Part shown: piece by piece, positions 23,141 to 33,543 of the stretch
How positions within the stretch are numbered: position 1 is the first letter of the stretch
Layout: each line of letters starts with the position of its first letter
Assembly (NCBI RefSeq): GCF_030867145.1
Contig: NC_134436.1
Location: 8,060,001-8,124,000, forward strand
DNA from: Opisthocomus hoazin
Taxonomy: Eukaryota > Chordata > Aves > Opisthocomiformes > Opisthocomidae
Direction of reading: 5' to 3'
DNA length: 64,000 nt
Notes under the pieces: generated by a model
Database searches by the model: none
What the model was told of the DNA's origin: nothing
The model's input: the letters and a program-made list of their open reading frames with translations, nothing else
Made by a program: the position numbers and the translations under genes

Positions 23141-26100
23141 TTCTACTCCATGGTGTTAAAACCCAAGTGAACACCAAGAAAGCAACCATATTCAGTAGAG
23201 CAAAAGATACATTTTCTTCTGCCTAATATTATTGCATCTGTTCTCTTCTATAACCAACGCTGTGCTAAGGCTTTCCAATGAGGCGATTAGAGAACCCTTC
23301 CCTGCCACACCGAGAGCTTTTGAGGGGGGCACAAGCCAGCACCTCTTGAAACAAATCTCTTTGTGCCAGTCCAGCCGCTGCGTAGCAGGGAGGGCTGGGA
23401 GTGAAGGCTTGGCAGCGTGCTGCGGGCTGGCTCCTCGCCTTCCCTGGGATCGGGGGCTGTGCTCCGTGCCGGGGGTCTCCCAGGCTGCTCCCCCGGGCTC
23501 GCAGGAGCAGGGGGACCCAGTCACCTGGCCACCGCGCTGGGAAGGGGTGGGGAGCCAGGTGCCCCCCTTAGGTCTCCTCCCCTGCTCTGGCAGGGGCTCT
23601 TTGCACAACACCAGCTGCCTCACCAAATATTTTGCAGTGTTGTCGCCAGCACCCAGGGAGACAGCGGTCCCTCCCCTTCTGCCCAAAGACCGGCAAAGCT
23701 GTACATAATCCTAAAGACACGAAGCGTGCCGCTGCCCGTGCTGCGTCCCTGCCCACCACTGCGGCACAGGGCAGGGGCAGGGTGGGGAGGGGTCCCTGGT
23801 AAGTGTAGAGCTGCTCCCTTCCCTCCAGCAGCACCTGCCCCAGCCCGGTCCCTGGCTAACGCAGCCCACCCGGCCCCATCCCTGGCTGACACAGCCCACC
23901 CTGCCCCAGCCCCAGTGCCGAATGCGCAGGAGCCTCTCCCGGGGTAGGGCGATCCGGCTCCATGTTGGCTGGGATTTCCCCACCTTCCAGTCTTGCAGGG
24001 ACCACCAGGGACCTGTGTCAGCTTCAAGGCTCCTTCCAAGCCATCCTTTCCCTGCCTGTACATATTGACCGCCCGTAGCCCAGGCTCTGCTGGGCTGGTG
24101 TCTGAGCACACAGCTCTGCCAAGCCCTGCTTTGAGATGAAACATCTTGTGGTAGCTGGTTTTGACCCGGTGACCTTCTAGAGCAGGCAGTTGTACACAAG
24201 TTATGCTGGGATGTGAGAAGGCAGCTTGGACAAGTTTCTCCTAAATATAAGGGACAGAGCTGCCAGCAGTATTTACTGCCCTGCACCACATGCAAGAGCT
24301 CCAGTGCAGCTGCTTCTTGGCTTGTCCTGGACGCTGGGAAGAAGAGCAAGCGATGGTTACCAGGGCTGAGCCTCCTCCCAGCTGCAGAGCGGAGCAGGTC
24401 TGGTGTGTACCTGGCTGGAAGCCTGCAGACACCCTTCATTTGCTCTAAGGAGAGGTCCAGGGGCAGCAGGGAAGCATGATGAACCTCAGCCAGCGCTCTG
24501 CCACACGCAGTCCCAATCTTTTGCAACTTGGGTAGGTGTTCTGGGGCTGAGGTGGCATTGGGTGAAGGAACTGTAACGTCCTTGCCAAGATCTTCTAGCT
24601 GGAAAAAAAACTCACCACTTGCAAGTGTTGGGAGAAGGGTAAGCAGCCTTCACTGGTGTTACAGCGTGAGCTTTAGGGTGGTCATATTGAACCAGACCTG
24701 GTGGGACCTACTTGGTGTCCTCTCCTCAGTACCGGCCAGACGCAGAGGCGCGGGGACTCCAAGCCTGCGGAAGCACACCGGTACAGAAACAACATACGTG
24801 ACAGTCCTGCTCCAATTAAGAAGTATTTAAGATGCAAGGATATGGGCATCAGTGATCCCAAAAGGTCTGCAAAGACAGGGGAGGACGATACCTTGCTCTG
24901 TGTGTGACAGGATGGCCAAAATGCTAACGTGACTCGCGCGCACAAACTCTGGGCAACTCGAGGAGGAGCTGAAGAAGGTTGGTTGCTTTTCTGACACCAA
25001 CTGTTGCCATTGCTCCTGCCCTGCTGTGCTTAGCCTCAACATCACGGCTCAGGAAAGAGATCGGTCAAGAGGCTAATGCTCTCGCTGGAGGTCACACAGG
25101 AGATGCAGCTACTGGATCCCTGCAGTTGCTTCTGGTGTCGTGGTCTCCAGCAGTGGAAGAGGGGAGCAGCAGGAACCTGTGATGCTCCTGTGCTGCTGCT
25201 GCTCCGGCACAGCCGAGTTGCCGGCACAAGGATGCCGAAACAGCACTCGGAGGAGCCTCAGAAGAAGAAAAATTTGATAAAGGAAAGGCAAAACGGTCAT
25301 GTTCTCCTGGTGCTCTCTCTGGTTCTCTTTGCTTCTCTGATGCCAGCGTCTGCCCTTACAAACTGCCGCTGCGTTGCTGCCCAGATGGCTGCCAGCTGAC
25401 CTGCCGACTGCACAACTTTCGCTGCAAGCCGTGCAGAAATGTACTGCTCCGTCTTCGTAAACAGGCTAAAAATATCGCAGCGCTGCTCCTCCGAGGGCCT
25501 GGGAGTTCAGAGAGGCTGGGAAGGAAGCTGGGGTCAGGCTGCCTCTGGGGACCAGGCATGGGGCCACAGAAGGTCCCCCCCAGGTCTGCAGAGACAGGGG
25601 CTGGCTAGAAGAGACCAGAGCATCAGACAGACCCAGCGCTGGTGTCCCGCTGCCCCAGCCCTGGCCGGTCCATGGTGCCAGGGCTCCTTGGGCTAGTGCT
25701 AGTTGTGCAAGCCTGCAGGAGATGCAACTTGGAAAGCCCCAGAGCTGGGTGAGAAGCCCAGTGCAGCAGCAGGGAGCAGCTGGGGGTGGTGGGACTGCTC
25801 ACAAAGCTTGGCTTTGGTTCTGCTCCTCTTCTGCAGAGGGATTATTCTCTCTTCTGTATCACTGCACGCGTCAGACTCAGCGGTGCGGGTAGCGGCATCC
25901 TGCAGAACGCTGCCTTCCCCAGGCGGTTCCACCCACAGTCAAGCAGGAGCAACACTGTCTTCTGGGCCCCTCTTCTGGAGGGTGCCCCATGTGAGGCTGG
26001 TGTCTCCATCTCCTCTGATTTCTGGAGTTAGAGAAGACTATTCTTTCAGACATCCTATTTCAGAAAAAACTGAAAGCAAATTTCTGTTCTCATCGCACCG

Positions 26101-26329
26101 GTGCGCCTTGCTGAAGTGTGGGGCTGTCCTACCCACGTCCCGGTCAGGGTAACCAGGGCCCATGTCTGGATGTCTCCCTCCACAGGTGACGCAGAAGCAT
26201 GGTCCTACCAGAAACTCAGCAGGAGTTATTTCAGTTTGCTATATATGTCCAGCAGCCATGAGGACCTGGAAGGTTTTCGGATTTTCCTTCATTAGTGCTT
26301 AACCTCGTTACCTGGCACGAGACTGTGCG
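23141..26329. other. GC-rich unassigned stretch
   Basis: Holds the widest overlapping frames of the window (for example 271 residues on the minus strand at 23,711-24,526 and 158-176 residues on the plus strand). They overlap one another on both strands, carry no motif, and span a minisatellite-like duplication at 23,840-23,908. I see no supportable gene. Confidence 0.45.
23840..23908. repeat. About 31-bp imperfect tandem duplication
   Basis: Two copies around GTCCCTGGCTAACGCAGCCC and ATCCCTGGCTGACACAGCCC, offset about 31 bp. They account for the repeated peptide segments seen in both strands' frames here. Confidence 0.85.
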
Positions 26330-27482
26330 GCACAAGGTTAATTAGTAACGAGCTCTGGTCCCCCATCAGGCGTCTGCTGTGTGCTGCGAGCGGCTGAAAA
26401 CGGAGAGCGGGGATCAGCTCCGGTCTCCCAGCAATAACGGCAGTGATCTCTGCTGTTGCACGCTCCCCGGTTTCTCCCTTTCTCCACCGTATTGGAAATT
26501 CAGTATTTCCCCTACGTGAGCTGTGGCGGTGGGAGCCAGGGTTCAGCTGCTCCGCCTGGGGCTGGGCAGCTCCGCCTCAACCGAAGCGGGAATGCATCCA
26601 AAACTGAATAAATGCGCGTGGTGGGCAGTAGAGACATTAGAGCCCAAATACTCTGCTGGCATCCCCTAGCCTCTACCTGCCCGCACGCCCGAGGGAGCCC
26701 CAAACTGCCCCGCGCTCGGGTGGGCTGCCCCAGCCTGCGACCGCGCCGCCCTTCACCGCGGGACAAATCCAGACCGGGATCAGAACCGGGAACCAGAATG
26801 GATTTGATGGAGAGCTTGTTTCAAAGAAAACAACCTTTGCTGTGTGAAAGCGTTTCAGTGTAAGAGCACGAGGTTTAGCACGCTTTTCCCGTCGCCCCGG
26901 CAGAACTGGAGCCGAGGGTCAGGGGTGGTGTCCGCCTTACAGCACTCCGCCATGTGCTGTGTGCTGAGCTCATTCGGCCGGGCCGGGCTCCAGTTTACCG
27001 AGGGTTTCTCACTGTCGTAAATCTAGTGCTTCGAGCACCCCTGCACGTTTCATTCCTCTCCATCCCGCGGCCGATTTAAACGATATGTTCCCTGTATTTA
27101 TCTCCTGACAGCGTTTCTTGCAGGGGCCCATGCCACCCACACCTTTGGCACTGCCAAACTCCGTCCCCGTTGCAAACTCGGGTGCGGACGCTGATGCGAG
27201 GCGGCAGCCGAAGGGGCTGCGGCTGAATGCTGAGAGAAAGGGAAAGGAAACGGCGTGTCAGAGCCCCGGCGAGATGGGAAGAGCAGCTGGGAGAGGCTGT
27301 GACCGCGCTGCTCTTTCCCAGGGAGGATTCTCCACCCCGTCCTGGGTGGGATCTCGGCGGTCCTGCTTAAAGCCCAGCAGACGGGGTTGGAGTTCAGCCG
27401 CCCCGGGCAGGACTCGCTTGCTTGCAGGGGCGCGGGAGTAACTCCTGCACGGGACAGTGAGACGTTGCGGTTCACTCTCGCG
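26330..27482 (+). promoter_or_regulatory. CpG-rich block, second candidate promoter
   Basis: About 1.1 kb of raised GC and CpG (strongest at 26.68-26.78, 26.88-27.0 and 27.17-27.48 kb), bounded on the right by ordinary AT-richer DNA. It contains a TTAAAG element at 27,366 and ends at an ATG with strong flanking bases. A tract ending TTTCTTGCAG at 27,113-27,122 could be an acceptor for a 5' UTR exon. I read it as a possible alternative promoter of the gene that contributes the exon at 63,810. Confidence 0.4.
26798..26859 (+). other. ATG plus donor in CpG-rich block (weak exon candidate)
   Basis: An ATG with A at -3 and G at +4 opens MDLMESLFQRKQPLLCESVS, followed at once by a GT|GTAAGA-like donor at 26,860 with a stop in the unspliced frame. 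Composition is coding-like. The exon would end in phase 2, which does not fit the exon at 63,810, so it would need another partner. Recorded as a possibility only. Confidence 0.12.
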
Positions 27483-27489
27483 ATGGAAG
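27483..27489 (+). CDS. Candidate minimal first coding exon, DLC-like gene
   Basis: At the right edge of the CpG-rich block, ATGGAAG is followed by gtaggagg, a fair donor. The ATG has G at -3 and G at +4. The exon would contribute M, E and one base. Joined to the exon at 63,810 (starting AA) it reads M-E-E-I-E-A-R-E-A-C-D-W, giving a short DLC-type protein that starts directly at the SAM domain, as some DLC-family isoforms nearly do. Phase and position fit; the seven coding bases carry no family information. The intron would be about 36.3 kb. The alternative is chance, since ATGGAAGGT is a short motif. Confidence 0.25.
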
Positions 27490-29763
27490 GTAGGAGGAGG
27501 TTTATTTTCATTCCTTGATTATTCTGTTTGTTTAACGTTATTACCAGAATACCGGGCGTGAGCTGTTTTGGAGGGTGGAATTGCGAAGGTGCTGGTCTGG
27601 CCGTCCCCTCCTGGGATGTGCCGCTTCTGCCTTTGCTCATTCAGACAGAAACCAGGCGGTTTTACAGCAACAGATTTTGGTTAGGATTTAAGGGGAAAAA
27701 CAATGCAGTTATCAGAAAATTTGCAATCTGTTGCTTAAAGGTCTGTGTGTTGGACAGAGCACGGATGCTCCAGCGGAGCCAGCCCTGAGGGTCTGGGGGG
27801 GTCCTGCTTGGCAGAGGCCTCTCCTCTAGAGGGGAGCAGCCACCCGTGCTCCGCTGCTGGGAACTGGGAACTGGGGAACTGGGAACTGGGAGCAGGGAGC
27901 CGGGCTCGGTGAGCTGAGAGCGCTTGGCAGGGATGCCAGGACTCCGTCGAGGGCTCTTGGCAGGGATGCTCATCTAAGCGAATATATGCTGATGGGTGCA
28001 GTTTGTTTCGTTACACATCTCACGGATCGTCGGTGGTGAAATTCCACATGCTGGCCAAGAAATGGAGGTTTTAGTGTGTTAGATAAAAAAACTCCGCATC
28101 GCAGTTTTGGTGTCAGCCCAGGGTTGGCGGGGCAGCAGGAGAGGGCACTGGAGGCTCCTCACAGAGCCCTTGGTGCTCAGCCCTGAAGGCTCGGCCCTGG
28201 CCACGCGTGTACAGCCAGGGCAGGGGAAGGGTCTCAAGCAGGGAACGGAGCAGGGTGGTGGGCAGCGTGGGAGCCAGGAGAGCAATGGCAGCGCGTTGTG
28301 GTGGGGAAAGGATGCTGGCCCTTGGGAAAATGTCAGCATCACAGGAGAAGGCCCCATGAGCGTGATGCCTCTTCCTGAAACGTAATGGCAAGAGCAACCT
28401 GTTTACTGGGAGGGAAAATCAAAGAGGGGGACCCTTGGGGTGGGTGCCCTAAGCCTGAAGCAGTGGGGTGGCTGGTGGCTGTCCCAGCACCCAGCTCTGG
28501 GCTTCAGCACTCAGCCATGCTGCTGGGTCCTCCCCAGAGCGGGAGGAGGTTTTCGGGTACGGGTTGAACGTGTTTGCTGACTCAGATGGCTTGATGCCCC
28601 AGTCTCTCTCCTGCTGCACCCGGGTACCCTTGGTAGGGCTGGAGCCCCTCAGCAGCACCCCCAGCCTGCAGAAGCTGGTGCTCCCGTGCTGGGGCAATCC
28701 AGGCATTGCTCCAGTCATCAGCAGGGCCAGCTTCAGCTCCCACCTTTGCCAAAGGCTTGCTTTGTAATGCTGAAGAAGCCCTACAGTACCTCTGACTGGT
28801 CTGCAGGAGGGTATTAAGCGTCTACATGTCAGATGGTGGCTTCTATTTTATTGCTCCCTGTAAAGCATTTTGAGTTCTATGGGCAGGAGGTGGAAGCATT
28901 ACAGTGAGTGTTTTCAGAAAATTAATTAGTGTCATGTCATCCCTCCTCAGTGATCCTCCCCTGACAGGTGGCTGCCGAGGCCATGGCTGCCCAGCCTCGC
29001 CGGCAGCTCTGCTCTCGCCTGGGCTTTGAGGACTGTTTTCCAGGACCACAGCTGGGAATAACACTGCATTTCTTGTCCTTTGCCTTTCCATAAAATAAAT
29101 CAAGCTGAGTTTTCAACTCGCTGTTTGCTGATGCTCTCCGGCCAAGTTTTGAGTCAATTTATTTCTCGTTGCTTTGCGTCACCCTGGCGATGTGCCGAGC
29201 ACAAGAGCTGAGAAGAAACGTAATTAGCTTGCTGCATTTGAGGCCAGGGCCCAGCATCTACCCATTGGTACACCCAGGTCTTCCAGGCGGAGGAGAAGGT
29301 GTATTTTTTTAAGGTAGAAAATTACTTGTCTTTTGAAAAGAAATAAATTGTTGACAGAAGTTAAAGCACCTACGAGGAGAATGGGTAACGTTGCCAGATA
29401 TTCACCATAAGAACATTATGCCGTGCCCCCAGTGCTCGCCCTGTGGTCAGAGAGCTATTAATGGACGGGGAGCTGGTTCTGGACGCACTTTCATGTGGAT
29501 TGCTGTTCTGTTTGGTGTAAATTTGCCATTCCAGCTTCTCAAGTGCACCACTTAGGAACACTTCCAGCGTCAGCACGATCTGACACCTGCCAAAAACCTG
29601 GCCCTCATGGTCTGGCACAACCCGTGGAGGAGGTGCTGAGCACACACACTGCTCACCATACCCTTCCCGCTTCCCTCGCTGCTCCTGGGAAAAGGCAGGA
29701 CCTGGAGCTGCTGGAAGGCATGCTCGCATGGGAAGGGAACTTGGCTTCTCTGGTGGATAAAGA
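27490..29763. other. Unassigned stretch before solo LTR
   Basis: Contains the small tandem repeat at 27,857-27,900 and otherwise no repeat or gene I can name. Opposing frames at 28.1-28.8 kb look like chance. If the first-exon model is right this is intron. Confidence 0.4.
27857..27900. repeat. Short tandem repeat (CTGGGAA)n-like
   Basis: Four to five copies of CTGGGAA(C/G), reading CTGGGAACTGGGAACTGGGG and onward, decaying into GGGAGCAGGGAGC. Confidence 0.85.
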
Positions 29764-30136
29764 ATCCCCTGGGTTCAGCAGGGAGAGGGTTAATTGTCCC
29801 AAGAAGCTGCCTGGGCGGGCCCAAACCAGCCAATCAAAGGGGGTGTTCTATACCATGTGACAGCATGCTCAGTATTTAAGTGGGGAGCTGGCTGAGGGAA
29901 GGGCATTTGCTACTCAGGAGCAAGCTGAGCATCGGGTGGTAAGAACATATTTTCTTTTTATCAATATTATGGTTGTTATTTTCTTCTCGCTCTGCAGTTC
30001 TGTTAAACTGTTTTCACTACAATGAATGAGTTTTGCCTTTTCCTTCTGATTCTCCTCCCCATCCCACCATGGAAGGAGAAGGAGTGAGAGACCCACTGCA
30101 TGGTTTTGTGTTGCCAGCTGGGGCTAAACCACAACA
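29764..30136 (+). mobile_element. Solo LTR of an avian ERVL-type endogenous retrovirus
   Basis: About 373 bp. The left end (CCTGGGTTCAGCAGGGAGAG, then GGTTAAT) and the right end (CCAGCTGGGGCTAAACCAC, then AACA) match the ends of the common bird ERVL-type LTR as I know it. Inside are promoter-like elements in the right order: GCCAATCA at 29,829, TATTTAA at 29,873, and a C-rich U5-like part with TTAAACTG and CTCCTCCCCATCCCAC. The first bases (expected TGTCC) are changed to ATCCC, and no clear target-site duplication is left, so the copy is old. No gag, pol or env reading frame lies next to it, so it is a solo LTR left by recombination. Confidence 0.8.
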
Positions 30137-33100
30137 AACAGTATCAAATAAGTAGCTATTTTATGCATTAAAACAAAGCTTTATGAAAGGCAAAAACAAA
30201 CAAAAGGCCCTGCTGATGAGTCAGTAGTGTTTTACTGTGGTGCTTGAAGTCTTCAGGCTACTGGAGCCTGGGGAGCACTTGAGAGGCTCAGCTTGGGTTG
30301 GTGACCTTAAGCATCTGAGGTAGGATTGATGCTGGCCACACTGGTCTCAGCTTTCCAGGGCTGTGGTACTGCAGGCCTTGCTGCTGTTTCCACCATCTTA
30401 CAGAAACGGGGCAGGGTGTGCAGCGGTAGAGGTTTGTGGTGGGTGCATGGAGGGTGGGTACGTGAAGAGGCACAGCAGCTTCCTGCTCTCCTTCCCAAAT
30501 CCCGATGCTCAAACCAGAATGAGGATCCTGAGGATCCTCTTGAAATTTGGCCTTTTTTCCTCAGTTTTACTCATTGTATTTGGTGATTGTTTCCCTTTTC
30601 TTTCAAGGAGCAGCACAGTGATCAGATGATGTCCCTGACTTGTGCTACCTGGCCTTGCATGATGGGGCCTCTCTATTTGTTAGGCAAAGCCTATTGATTT
30701 AATTTCTGTATCGTTATTCAAGCTAGTATTGAATATGTCACTGATGATGGTGCATGAAATTGAACACAGTCTGAAAAAAAGGGTGAAATATTCAATAAAC
30801 ACTGGCCAAAGGACAGGAAGGAGGTGAATGTGCAATGAGGTTACACGGTGCCGTGGCTGCTGCTCCACCTCTCCCGCTGCACACAGACTGTTAGTGCCTT
30901 CGGCCTCTGGGAAATGCTGGCAGGGCCACCTGAGCTGGTCAGACACCAGCACTGGTTGCTGCTGGGGGACGTGGATAGGAAGCCAAACTTGTATCCAACC
31001 CCAGCCAGCTCCTGTGCCACAGTACAGCTGTGGCTGTGGCTCCGGAGGTGATGCCGGCAGAGAGAGTCACTCGATGGCTACCTGGGACGGGAGGAGGACG
31101 GGACCCTTGCCACCTAGTGCAAGGAGGATAAGAGCCGTGTGCCAAGCTGGAAATACTGTCCCTTCCACCAGCGCATCTTGGCCGAAGCAGAAATACCCGT
31201 CATAGTCGACGTTGCACATAAATGTATAATGATGTGTAACGATGGGTCTGAAGAGTGTGTATGAAATGTGGACACGCCTGCGGCTGGTTGTCCAGGGCTG
31301 TGGGGAGGACCCGTCCAACACAACTTTCTGAAGGCTCTTGAGGTGACCTGCCACTAGATGTCACAGCACGCTTGGGTCTGCGGCTGGGGACCGGGGTCCA
31401 CCGGCCTGGGGACCCCCACTTAGCCCGCCCGCAGCCAGGCAAAGCGCTTCCCTACAGTCCCTCGGCAAGTAAATCGCATCTTCGTGCCCGTTCCTTTCTT
31501 TTAGAGCAGTTTGGGAACAGATTTCAGGTGTCATTCAGCCAAGTCGGAGAGACAAAGCTGAACAAGGAGGTTTGCCTCCCACCAGCCCGCAGGGATGACC
31601 CCGATGGGACCCCCTCCCCTGGCAGGCATCCAGCAGCCCTGCTCCCACTGCAGCAAGCGGCAAACTCTCCTCAGCTTCAGTTAATTTAGCAGGAGGTTCC
31701 AAAAGCTTCTGCTCTAAGGGGGACACATTTTGCCATCGGTCCTGTTCCCTCCAGCACGAGGCAAACGGAGTCCAGAGCCCGTGCAGCTCTCCGGTATCGA
31801 CCTCTGCCTAAACCCCATCAAACCCCTATTTACAGGCACCCAGGAAACCGTGCTGGACCCTGCGCTTCCTCCATCATCTGAGCTGAATCTTTAATCAGCT
31901 CAGCAGCGCAGGGAACGTTCATTTCGTGTGCTTTTTCATTGAACGTTGTGCTGAGCGGTAGTGGAATATGTACGTGGTGGGGTTTGGGCAGGCTGGTGAT
32001 GAGATAGGTGATACAGGCAGGTCATCTTCTAAACTTGCTATGGTTTTATAAAAAAATGGTATATTAAACAACTAGAGGTAGATTAGAGTGCAGTGCCTTT
32101 GCTGAATAAATAAATGAATGACAGCGTTTCAAACCTCCTGGTGGAAGTGATTGATGTACAGAACCAGACTGGCGAGGCCACACCACCACCTGTACCCAGG
32201 CAGTTCTTTGGTGAAGTGTAGCTACTGAAGTGATGATGGCATCACTCTGCTGTGTTCATTTGCCATCAAAAAGGAGCGTGCTTCTGCCAGTCCCACACTG
32301 AACAAATGACACATCCAGGTGTTACCTGGGATGGGCAGTGGTATTCTTTCCTCATGTTCAGTAGTGTCACTGATGTCGCGACTAGGATCTGCCCAGCCTG
32401 AGCAGGGAGCTCGTGACCTGGGGACCTTCACACGCAGTGGAGCCCTTACTAGCGTAGATGCCTCAAGATATGAGTAGTAGATTTGCGTTTCCAAACAGCA
32501 GCTGCACACCAAGCCCAGCTCACATGCTTTTGTGCTAAGAGAATTGCCCTACAAGTGACTTTGAAAGACTGAGAGCCCACTCCCAGGCTGGCCGAGGTGA
32601 GCAGTTCCCTGTCAGACACCACTGCCAAAATGGAGAACAGCAATGTTTCACTCCATAAATGACACTTTTTTCCATGTGTGTGTATGTATTCAATTCTTTT
32701 CTTCTCCCCATGTCCAGAAAACAGGGCTGCTCCCTTACTGGCTCTACCTGCCATGTCAGCGTGTGAAGATGCTCTCACAGGGCAGAAGGGTTTTTCAAAA
32801 GGGTCCATACTCTAATAAAAGCACTCCTAAAAAGTCTGTGTTTTTTCAGAAGCCATATAGAAAGAAAACTCATTTTGAACCTCGGTGCCCTCAATCTGCA
32901 GCAGATTCGCTATTGCAGCCACCACTGAGGCTGTGGACCCAGTGCATCTCATCATCTCAGTGTAGCAGAGGGCTCTGTGTGGTCAGTGCTTTAACTGATT
33001 AGGCTACTAATCACAGAAGCTAGACAGCTGATTCAGCAGCCAGAGGAGAAATCACAGGGATTTTCCTCAAACAGCTTCCAAACTGACAGGATGTTTAAGT

Positions 33101-33459
33101 AAAGAACTTGGGGAAATTTAAATTGCAGCTTGTGACATGAATGTCAGACGTCATGCCGCACGCGCACACGGAGGAGCCTGTTCTCTCTCTGCTACAAAGA
33201 TGGGTGGGCATAGCTGCAAACTGCTCACTGCTATTAATTTTTACCACATGAATCTTTCCAACCAATAACAATTTATTGTTTTTCTTTGTCTGGGATTGCT
33301 TTCCTCCCTTCCCTGCCATGGCACAGGTCCAGAACATGTACAAATCCTCTTTAGTCACAGCGACGGTGCCTCAATATTAGGAGTCTCCCAAAATACTTAC
33401 TGTGCTGCCTTCTCCTTAGAGTGTGAGACTTGAGTCACCCTGTCATTAGCCACCCTATT
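30137..33459. other. Unassigned stretch, no gene seen
   Basis: Mixed composition with no repeat family, RNA gene or exon that I can support. The frames at 30.8-31.4 kb run on both strands and lack motifs. Confidence 0.4.
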
Positions 33460-33543
33460 AGTAGGCGTGGTGCTGATGGGTTGAAGGTTGGACTTGATGA
33501 CCTTAGAGGTCTTTTCAAACCTTAATAATTCTATGATAATTCC
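33460..33543 (+). mobile_element. CR1 LINE 3'-terminal scrap (tail class A)
   Basis: Only the last about 84 bp of a CR1: TGATGGGTTGAAGGTTGGAC, then TTAGAGGTCTTTTCAAACC and a degraded ATTCTATGATAATTC tail. No coding sequence remains. The tail belongs with the copies at 16.0, 41.9, 56.4 and 59.9 kb. Confidence 0.88.

Noticed and set aside
23711..24526. 271-residue minus-strand frame, the longest in the window
   Set aside because: It overlaps equally long plus-strand frames, spans a 31-bp minisatellite duplication that accounts for its repeated GWGRVGCVSQG segments, and has no recognisable motif.
26798..26859. MDLMESLFQRK mini-exon as the first exon of the DLC-like gene
   Set aside because: It would end in phase 2, but the exon at 63,810 needs phase 1. 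Kept only as a weak orphan candidate.
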